Of a DNA stretch of 27,047 bases, positions 23,055 through 27,047 are shown piece by piece. The notes beneath the pieces were generated by a model. That model made no database searches. It saw only the letters and a list, made by a program, of their open reading frames with translations, and had not been told where the DNA came from. The position numbers were made by a program, and so were the translations under genes. Location of the stretch: the IMG/VR virus record IMGVR_UViG_3300031576_001303, positions 1 to 27,047 of that record; one strand, given 5' to 3'. Position 1 is the stretch's first letter, and every line of letters begins with the position of its first letter. Source of the DNA: a virus.

Positions 23055-23091
23055 ACGACCCCCGGAGACTCACCGCCGGGGGTCGTTTTTT
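23055..23091 (+). terminator. Strong intrinsic terminator of the late operon
   Basis: ACGACCCCCGG (23055-23065) pairs perfectly with CCGGGGGTCGT (23076-23086) around a 10-base loop, followed by TTTTTT (23086-23091). This is a textbook rho-independent terminator on the + strand. It lies 40 bases after the lipoprotein stop and separates the structural genes from the small-gene block. Confidence 0.93.
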
Positions 23092-23100
23092 CGTCCGATT

Positions 23101-23151
23101 TGCCTTGCTCTCTCCGACCGATTCTGGCCTCCTCCCACCCGCACGATGGGA
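23101..23151 (+). repeat. Leader element, copy A
   Basis: This sequence, upstream of the gene at 23185, matches the sequence upstream of the gene at 23948 without gaps. Shared blocks are TGCCTTG at the start, GGCCTCCTC (23126-23134) and GCACGATGGGA at the end (23141-23151). About three quarters of positions agree. TCCCA (23133-23137) can pair with TGGGA (23147-23151), placing GCACGA in the loop. It may hold a promoter or an RNA control element; I see no clear -10/-35 pair. Confidence 0.65.
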
Positions 23152-23184
23152 ACGGGACAGCGGACGCAACAGCGGGAGGCGAGG

Positions 23185-23394
23185 ATGAGCACGACGAGGC
23201 AGCAGCTCGAGGAGGTCCGCCGAGCCATCCGGGAGGGCCGGGCCTACCTGGAGACGTTCGTGGGCGTAAGGAAAGTGACCGCCTACAACGACGCGACCGG
23301 CTGGGCGGCGACCAGCAACGGCGCGTGGATGAATCAGCGGTCGTTCGCAGTGACCATCGACGACATCAAGATCACACCCGAGGCACAGCGATGA
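23185..23394 (+). CDS. Small hypothetical protein
   Basis: This 69-residue protein is the first gene after the terminator. An N-terminal charged helix ('RQQLEEVRRAIREGRAYLET') leads to a beta part with 'RKVTAYNDATGWAATSNGAW' and 'FAVTIDDIKITPEAQR'. I do not recognise a family. ATG 23185 has GGGAGGCGAGG ahead of it. The open frame extends upstream through the leader element, but the repeat of that element before another gene argues it is not coding. It overlaps the RadC-type gene by ATGA (23391-23394). Confidence 0.7.
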   Translation: MSTTRQQLEEVRRAIREGRAYLETFVGVRKVTAYNDATGWAATSNGAWMNQRSFAVTIDDIKITPEAQR

Positions 23395-23852
23395 GCGAGG
23401 TGGGCGTGCCTATCTGGAAGGTGCAACTGGTGCGGGAGGGCGCGCTGAAGGCAGCGCGGCGCCCGGTGGCCAGCGCCGAGGATGCGGCAGCGGTGGTCGC
23501 TGCGTACCTGAAGGGCGCGGATCGGGAGCACTGCGTGGTCGTCCTGCTCGATGCGCGCCACAAGGTCATCGGCCTCAACACGGTTTCCATTGGCACCGTC
23601 AGCGCGTCGCTCGTGCATCCCCGCGAGGTCTTCAAGCCGGCGATCCTGGCGAACGCCAGCGCGGTGATCCTGGCACACAACCATCCCAGCGGCGAGCTGG
23701 ATCCGTCAGAGCACGACGTGGACCTTACAAGGCGGCTGATCGAGGCCGGGAAGCTGCTAGGCATCGAGCTCATGGATCATCTGATCCTCTGCGAGGGGGC
23801 CCACCTGAGCTTACGGGCTAGCGGCAAGGTCTCGTGGGGGAGAACGCGATGA
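23391..23852 (+). CDS. radC: RadC-type JAMM/MPN domain protein
   Basis: This is a 153-residue RadC family protein reduced to its JAB/MPN domain. The metal site follows the JAMM pattern H-x-H-x7-S-x2-D: His96 and His98 in 'HNHPSG' (96-101), Ser106 and Asp109. The upstream 'GLNTVSIGTVSASLVHPREV' and 'FKPAILANASAVILAHNHPS' and the downstream 'GIELMDHLILCE' are diagnostic of RadC. It lacks the N-terminal helix-hairpin-helix region of chromosomal RadC (about 220 residues), as phage and plasmid copies often do. A peptidase or DNA-related role is possible; the biochemical function of RadC proteins is not settled. The frame is open upstream to 23028, but the ATGA-coupled ATG 23391 fits the family start. 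Confidence 0.9.
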   Translation: MSEVGVPIWKVQLVREGALKAARRPVASAEDAAAVVAAYLKGADREHCVVVLLDARHKVIGLNTVSIGTVSASLVHPREVFKPAILANASAVILAHNHPSGELDPSEHDVDLTRRLIEAGKLLGIELMDHLILCEGAHLSLRASGKVSWGRTR

Positions 23853-23866
23853 GCACCGCTCCTTTC

Positions 23867-23917
23867 TGCCTTGACTCCTGCGGCCGGTTCCGGCCTCCTC
23901 TGTCCTGCACGATGGGA
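23867..23917 (+). repeat. Leader element, copy B
   Basis: This is the second copy of the element at 23101-23151, with the same spacing (40 bases) between the TGCCTTG and GCACGATGGGA blocks. In this copy CTGTCC (23900-23905) can pair with GGACAG (23915-23920), and GGCCGG/CCGGCC (23882-23887, 23890-23895) forms a further inverted repeat. It lies between the RadC-type gene and the ribosome binding site of the gene at 23948. Confidence 0.65.
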
Positions 23918-23947
23918 CAGGACGGCACAGCAACGCGGAGGTGGGCG

Positions 23948-24115
23948 ATGGGAGACGAACGGACGATCCAGGTGGTGCTGACAGCCCGGGAGCTGCGGTG
24001 GCTCATCGAGCAGATCGGGGCGGCGGTGGATCCGGATTCGAGGCCGGATGGGGTCCGGGAACAGATCGAGGACCAGCTCGAGCGGGCGCTGTTCGAGCTT
24101 GAGGAACGCGAGTGA
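23948..24115 (+). CDS. Small hypothetical protein, helical
   Basis: This 55-residue protein reads 'DERTIQVVLTARELRWLIEQ', then 'IGAAVDPDSRPDGVREQIED' and 'QLERALFELEERE', mostly amphipathic helix. A short strand 'TIQVVLT' followed by a helix is a pattern often found in small phage accessory proteins. ATG 23948 follows GGAGG. An upstream in-frame ATG (23849) would overlap the RadC-type stop as ATGA and run through leader copy B; the repeat at DNA level makes that a less likely start. The function is unknown. Confidence 0.65.
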   Translation: MGDERTIQVVLTARELRWLIEQIGAAVDPDSRPDGVREQIEDQLERALFELEERE

Positions 24116-24130
24116 GGGGGCGAGGGCGCG

Positions 24131-24367
24131 ATGATACAGCACAAGGGCATCAGCGAGATCGGGCGGCGGCTCCTGAACAACGAGGACGCCGCGATTGAAT
24201 GCTACGCGATCTTCCAGGGGATCGACACCGACGTCCTGCTGGAGATCGCCAGCGGCAAGGTAGACCCGACAGAGCTCGTCCGGATCGAATTGGCCAGCCG
24301 TGGCATGGGCAAGGACGGTAAGTGGGTCGGGTTTCCGCAGGCGCGGCAGCTCTGGGGAGTCGCCTGA
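24131..24367 (+). CDS. Small hypothetical protein
   Basis: This 78-residue protein starts 15 bases after the previous stop behind GAGGGCG. 'GISEIGRRLLNNEDAAIECY' and 'AIFQGIDTDVLLEIASGKVD' then 'VRIELASRGMGKDGKWVGF' describe a helical protein with a short basic end. The 'LLEIASGKxDxxELxxxELASRG' part is frequent in small uncharacterised proteins of phages and conjugative elements, but carries no assigned function. It is joined to the next gene by TGATG. Confidence 0.7.
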   Translation: MIQHKGISEIGRRLLNNEDAAIECYAIFQGIDTDVLLEIASGKVDPTELVRIELASRGMGKDGKWVGFPQARQLWGVA

Positions 24368-24561
24368 TGAGCCGGCAGATCGATGAGCGGGCCTACCAGA
24401 TGACGGTGGAGGAATTCAAGGCGCGCTTCACCTTCCCGTTGACCCCCGAGCAGCAAGCGCTGCTGGACCGGGCGGAGGGGCTCGGGCTCAAGCTGGACGT
24501 GGTGATCGGGTACGCCTGCGGCAGGCGGTACCTCATGGACCTGGACGCGGTGGAGGACTGA
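24367..24561 (+). CDS. Small hypothetical protein
   Basis: This 64-residue protein starts in TGATG. 'RAYQMTVEEFKARFTFPLTP' then 'EQQALLDRAEGLGLKLDVVI' and 'YACGRRYLMDLDAVED' suggest a short helix pair with an acidic end. No family is recognised. The codon phase differs from the longer open frame that begins at 24322, which lies mostly within the previous gene. Confidence 0.65.
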   Translation: MSRQIDERAYQMTVEEFKARFTFPLTPEQQALLDRAEGLGLKLDVVIGYACGRRYLMDLDAVED

Positions 24562-24565
24562 GGAC

Positions 24566-24769
24566 ATGGCGATGACGGAGGGGCAGCTTCATGGCCAGGC
24601 CGGGCTTGACGCGGCCAGCGCCGAGGCGCTGGAGCGGGCCAAGGGCACGATGCAGGAGTGGCTCGATCAGGCGATCAAGGACGACAACGCAGCCGCGGCG
24701 CGCGCGATGGCGGTCAGCGTGGTGCTGATTGAGCGGCAGATCAATCGGTTGTTCGAGGCGGCGCGGTAG
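24566..24769 (+). CDS. Small helical hypothetical protein
   Basis: This 67-residue protein follows the previous stop by 4 bases with GAGGAC nearby. It appears almost fully helical: 'LDAASAEALERAKGTMQEWL', 'DQAIKDDNAAAARAMAVSVV' and 'LIERQINRLFEAAR'. A second in-frame ATG lies two codons downstream. I do not recognise it; it could be a small regulatory or DNA-mimic-like protein, but nothing shows that. Confidence 0.6.
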   Translation: MAMTEGQLHGQAGLDAASAEALERAKGTMQEWLDQAIKDDNAAAARAMAVSVVLIERQINRLFEAAR

Positions 24770-24793
24770 CGCCCAGCGGAAGGAGACAGCGCA

Positions 24794-25807
24794 ATGGGAC
24801 ACAACATCAGCGAGGCCGGCGGACGGCCGGAGATGTTCTATGTCGGGGAGCGGCCCTGGCACGGACTCGGCACGGAGCTTGAGGCGCCGGCCACCGCGGC
24901 CGAAGCGATCGCGGCCGCGGGGCTCGACTGGGACGTCATCCAGCAGCCGCTCTACACCAAGGTCGGTGAGGACTGGAAAACCGCCAGGACGGTGGAAATT
25001 GAGGATCATGTGGCCAACGTCCGCAAGGACACCAGCCACGTCCTCGGTGTAGTCGGCAAACGGTACCAGCCCATCCAGAACCGCGAGGCGTTCAGTTTCT
25101 TCGACGCGGTGGTCGGCCAGGGCCAGGCGATCTACCACACTGCAGGGGCCTTGGGCGATGGAGAGCGGGTGTGGATCCTGGCGAAGCTGCCTGAGGACAT
25201 CGTGATCCGGCGCCAGGGAACGGAGGACCGCACCGAGCGGTTCCTGCTCCTCTCCAACAGCCACAACGGCTGGAGCAGCCTGCGGATGTTCTTTACACCC
25301 ATCCGGGTGGTCTGCCAGAACACGCTCAACGCGGCGCTCTCGCGGAGACCGGAACTCCGGTCCGGCATCCGGATTCAGCACAGCGGAGAAATTAAGCACA
25401 AGGTCAGCGAAGCCCAGCGGGCCCTGGGGCTGGCGGTCAAGTTCTACGACGACCTGACGCAGCTGACGGAGGCGCTGGCCAGCCGGACGCTCAAAGCTAA
25501 GGAGCTGGAACAGTACGTCGCATCGGTCTTCCCGACCAAGGAACAGCAGCCCAGCGCGCGGCTCCTGAACGTCCGGAAGGACGTGCTGTACTTGGTCGAG
25601 CACGGCCAAGGCAACAACCTGCCAGGGATCCGTGGCACGGCCTGGGCCGCCCTGAACGGGGTGGTCGAATACGTCGACCACCAGCGGCCGGGCCGCGGCA
25701 AGACAGAGCAGGAGCAGACCAGCAGCCGCCTGGAGAGCGCCTGGTTCGGCTACGGCGCCACGATCAAGGCGCGGGCCTGGGATGCGGCCGTTGCCCTGGT
25801 GAAGTGA
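24794..25807 (+). CDS. DUF932 (phage/plasmid-like) protein
   Basis: This is a 337-residue member of the DUF932/'phage/plasmid-like protein' family. The N-terminus 'FYVGERPWHGLGTEL' and the later 'LGVVGKRYQPIQNREAFSFF', 'LLLSNSHNGWSSLRMFF' and 'TPIRVVCQNTLNAAL' are hallmarks. The family is widespread in phages, plasmids and integrative elements and its biochemical role is unknown; links to anti-defence or replication are only suggestions. The length is typical. The gene follows AAGGAG and ends just before the double hairpin at 25814-25858. Confidence 0.9.
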   Translation: MGHNISEAGGRPEMFYVGERPWHGLGTELEAPATAAEAIAAAGLDWDVIQQPLYTKVGEDWKTARTVEIEDHVANVRKDTSHVLGVVGKRYQPIQNREAFSFFDAVVGQGQAIYHTAGALGDGERVWILAKLPEDIVIRRQGTEDRTERFLLLSNSHNGWSSLRMFFTPIRVVCQNTLNAALSRRPELRSGIRIQHSGEIKHKVSEAQRALGLAVKFYDDLTQLTEALASRTLKAKELEQYVASVFPTKEQQPSARLLNVRKDVLYLVEHGQGNNLPGIRGTAWAALNGVVEYVDHQRPGRGKTEQEQTSSRLESAWFGYGATIKARAWDAAVALVK

Positions 25808-25813
25808 GCCGAA

Positions 25814-25858
25814 ACCCCGGGGCGACCCGGGGTCCGGGCCGGAGCGGCCACCGGCCCG
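25814..25858 (+). promoter_or_regulatory. Tandem double hairpin after the DUF932 gene
   Basis: ACCCCGGG (25814-25821) pairs with CCCGGGGT (25826-25833) around GCGA, a GNRA-type tetraloop. CGGGCCGG (25835-25842) then pairs with CCGGCCCG (25851-25858) around 8 bases. Both stems are perfect, 8 bp long and nearly adjacent. No T-tract follows, so this is not a standard terminator. An mRNA stabiliser, attenuator or protein-binding site is possible. Confidence 0.6.
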
Positions 25859-25890
25859 CTGATGAGGCAGGCCAGACAGGAGACGGAACA

Positions 25891-26082
25891 ATGCAGGACA
25901 AACCACGGGTGAAGCTCGTCGGAACCGACGGCAACATCTTCGCGGTCGTCGGCCGGTGCAAGCAGGCGCTGGAGCAGGCCGGGCTACCGGACCAGGCCAA
26001 AGAGATGACGCAGCGGGTGTTCAAGGCGACGTCCTACGACGAGGCGTTGGGGATTTGCCAGGAGTACGTCGATGCCGAGTAG
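25891..26082 (+). CDS. Small conserved-type phage protein (function unknown)
   Basis: This 63-residue protein starts after ACAGGAGACGG. 'PRVKLVGTDGNIFAVVGRCK' followed by 'QALEQAGLPDQAKEMTQRVF' and 'YDEALGICQEYVDAE' matches a small protein plan common in mobile elements: a strand-turn ('V-x-L-x-G-x-D-G-N-x-F-A') then a helix-rich end with a late Tyr/Val-Asp-Ala pattern. No function is known to me. It overlaps the next gene by 11 bases. Confidence 0.72.
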   Translation: MQDKPRVKLVGTDGNIFAVVGRCKQALEQAGLPDQAKEMTQRVFKATSYDEALGICQEYVDAE

Positions 26083-26263
26083 GACGCTCAGATCCGTACA
26101 GGAGACTCCGCAGGGGGTGATCATCCGGGTCGATGACGACGTGTACCGGATGCTCTCGCGCCAGCGGGGTCCCGGGCAGAGCTTTAACGACGTCCTCCGG
26201 CGGCAGTTCGGGCTGCCAAAGAGGGCGAAGTGGCTACGGAGGCCACGACATGCCACGCGTTGA
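26072..26263 (+). CDS. Probable ribbon-helix-helix DNA-binding protein
   Basis: This 63-residue protein contains 'GVIIRVDDDVYRMLSRQRGP' and then 'SFNDVLRRQFGLP', the strand-helix-helix pattern of ribbon-helix-helix proteins (antitoxins, SeqA N-terminal-like domains). A basic tail ('KRAKWLRRPRHATR') follows. Such proteins bind DNA as dimers and could regulate this block. No toxin-like partner is recognisable next to it. It overlaps both neighbours (11 and 14 bases), which is common in tightly packed phage modules. Confidence 0.65.
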   Translation: MPSRTLRSVQETPQGVIIRVDDDVYRMLSRQRGPGQSFNDVLRRQFGLPKRAKWLRRPRHATR

Positions 26264-26390
26264 GTATCCAGCTTTTAGGCAATATCCGGAGCTCAAAGGG
26301 GTCTTCGTCGGCGGCTGCATCGACCGGGGCGACGGATCCAGTTTCCGGGCCAAGGCGCATGCCCACACGAAGGAACCCAACAAGGGCTGA
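26250..26390 (+). pseudogene. N-terminal part of an HExxH metalloprotein, cut by in-frame TGA
   Basis: These 46 codons ('PRVEYPAFRQYPELKG', 'FVGGCIDRGDGSSFRAKAHA' and 'HTKEPNKG') end at TGA 26388-26390. The same frame continues directly as Ile-Cys-Val-Arg-Ser into the HExxH region downstream. In related phage metalloproteins I recall, the corresponding spot reads G-W-I-C, so a TGG to TGA change would explain the break; this comparison is from memory. It could be a nonsense mutation, a sequencing error, or read through. The short product alone has no function I can name. Confidence 0.6.
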
Positions 26391-26396
26391 ATCTGT

Positions 26397-27047
26397 GTGC
26401 GCTCCGCCAAGCGGCTCTACATGCAGGGTACCACCCGGCCCTCGAAGCTCATCCTGCACGAGCTGGCGCACATCTTGACGGGACACGGACACGATGACAC
26501 CTGGCGAAAGGAGGTGAGGCGACTCGGCGGCACGATCAATCACTGGGAGACGAAGGCGTGGCACCAACAGCGACGTGGAATCATGACGGAGACATCAACC
26601 AGCGAGGATACGATGACACCAGAGCAACGGAAGGAGCTCCACAAGAAGAACCAGGAGCACCTGGCAAAGAAGCGGGCCATGCGTGAGGGTTTGGCAGCAG
26701 CCAAGAAAGGCCGGAAGCAGCCGGTTGAGGTCAAGACAGCCGAACCAACGGAGACGGCGCCTGAGCGCGCCCCAGAGGCACCCGCCAAGGCACCAGAAGC
26801 TCCTGAGGCGCGGGGACGGGTATCACTCGGAACGCTGAAAGCGCGAGTGAAGGAGACCTGGCCGGCAGCGAAGTACATGGCCGATGCCAAGCGAGACGAG
26901 CTGGCGGCTTTGGTCGAGCGAGGGGATGCCGAGCTCTTCAAGCAGTATCAGGAGACGTGGGCGAAGCGGTCCAAGACCCGCTACGAAGCCTGGCTCAAAG
27001 GCGACAGTAAGAGCGCGCAGGCCGCCCGGGCAAAAACCAGCGCCTAA
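26397..27047 (+). CDS. HExxH metalloprotein, C-terminal part with extended tail
   Basis: The 216 codons begin with a possible GTG 9 bases after the in-frame TGA; an AAGGG lies at 26382-26386. 'LILHELAHILTGHGHDDTWR' holds an HExxH zinc motif (codons at 26457-26471) plus a further His in 'GHGH' that could be a third ligand. From about 26583 the sequence changes to a charged helix ('RKELHKKNQEHLAKKRAMRE'), a Pro/Ala/Glu-rich linker and a C-terminal lysine-rich domain ending 'KSAQAARAKTSA'. ATG 26583 could also start a separate product of this last part. The stop is the last three bases of the window. A peptidase role is inferred from the motif. Confidence 0.7.
   Translation: MRSAKRLYMQGTTRPSKLILHELAHILTGHGHDDTWRKEVRRLGGTINHWETKAWHQQRRGIMTETSTSEDTMTPEQRKELHKKNQEHLAKKRAMREGLAAAKKGRKQPVEVKTAEPTETAPERAPEAPAKAPEAPEARGRVSLGTLKARVKETWPAAKYMADAKRDELAALVERGDAELFKQYQETWAKRSKTRYEAWLKGDSKSAQAARAKTSA

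Noticed and set aside
23121-23145. Sigma-54 type promoter (GG/GC elements) in the leader repeats
   Set aside because: The GG and GC dinucleotides are separated by 13 bases rather than the required 10, and the flanking consensus is absent.
23016-23184. Conventional promoter in the gap after the late terminator
   Set aside because: I looked for -35/-10 pairs and found no convincing TATAAT-like element; the leader repeat is reported instead without a promoter claim.
23849-23947. Longer N-terminus for the gene at 23948, starting in an ATGA overlap with the RadC-type gene
   Set aside because: The added segment coincides with the leader element repeated at 23101-23151, and ATG 23948 has a good GGAGG site.
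26388-26390. TGA read as tryptophan throughout (alternative genetic code)
   Set aside because: Many genes here clearly end at TGA within TGATG or ATGA junctions, so TGA works as a stop in this genome.

Overview
This window is a strand-uniform block of a tailed double-stranded DNA bacteriophage or prophage (Caudoviricetes). Every gene I can support is on the + strand. The architecture is siphovirus-like: it has an HK97-type capsid, a tail tube and a tape measure, and I see no contractile sheath, integrase, replication gene, tRNA or CRISPR array. The DNA is clearly GC-rich with AGGAGG-type ribosome binding sites. Many genes are joined by TGATG or ATGA stop/start overlaps (for example at 2905, 8425, 8763, 9335, 13794, 19554 and 24367), which suggests translational coupling. 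The host cannot be named from the sequence; it is some GC-rich bacterium. No stretch longer than about 300 bases lacks a gene; the longest gap is the roughly 170 bases at 23016-23184.

Packaging and head (1-9835). A 5'-truncated gene that may be the tail end of a DNA adenine methyltransferase and a ParB-like gene precede the small and large terminase subunits. Next come a portal protein fused to a MuF-type head morphogenesis domain, a prohead protease with a C-terminal scaffold-like extension, the major capsid protein, two tiny ORFs, and the connector/stopper/completion/terminator set. A strong hairpin follows the capsid gene.

Tail (9842-21413). The tail tube protein is followed by two tail assembly chaperone frames linked by a textbook -1 slippery heptamer and downstream hairpin, then the tape measure and a Dit-like distal tail protein. 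About 5 kb of accessory structural genes separates Dit from the next tail-hub-like gene. This interval holds two adjacent 277-residue paralogues, each with two internal copies of the same domain, and a 438-residue protein built from 27 tandem 14-residue units (D-R-x-hydrophobic-P-W-E-x-L-G-x4). That repeat protein is the most unusual object in the window. The hub-like protein and a fibre-like protein follow.

End of the late operon (21424-23091). A small soluble protein, a multi-spanning membrane protein, an XhlA-like coiled-coil/membrane protein and a lipoprotein occupy the usual lysis position, but no endolysin is recognisable. A strong intrinsic terminator at 23055-23091 closes the block.

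Accessory block (23101-27047). Small genes follow: a RadC-type JAMM protein, a DUF932 protein, a probable ribbon-helix-helix protein and several unknowns. Two genes here are preceded by near-identical leader elements (23101-23151 and 23867-23917), and a tandem double hairpin lies at 25814-25858. The last gene is an HExxH metalloprotein interrupted by an in-frame TGA.
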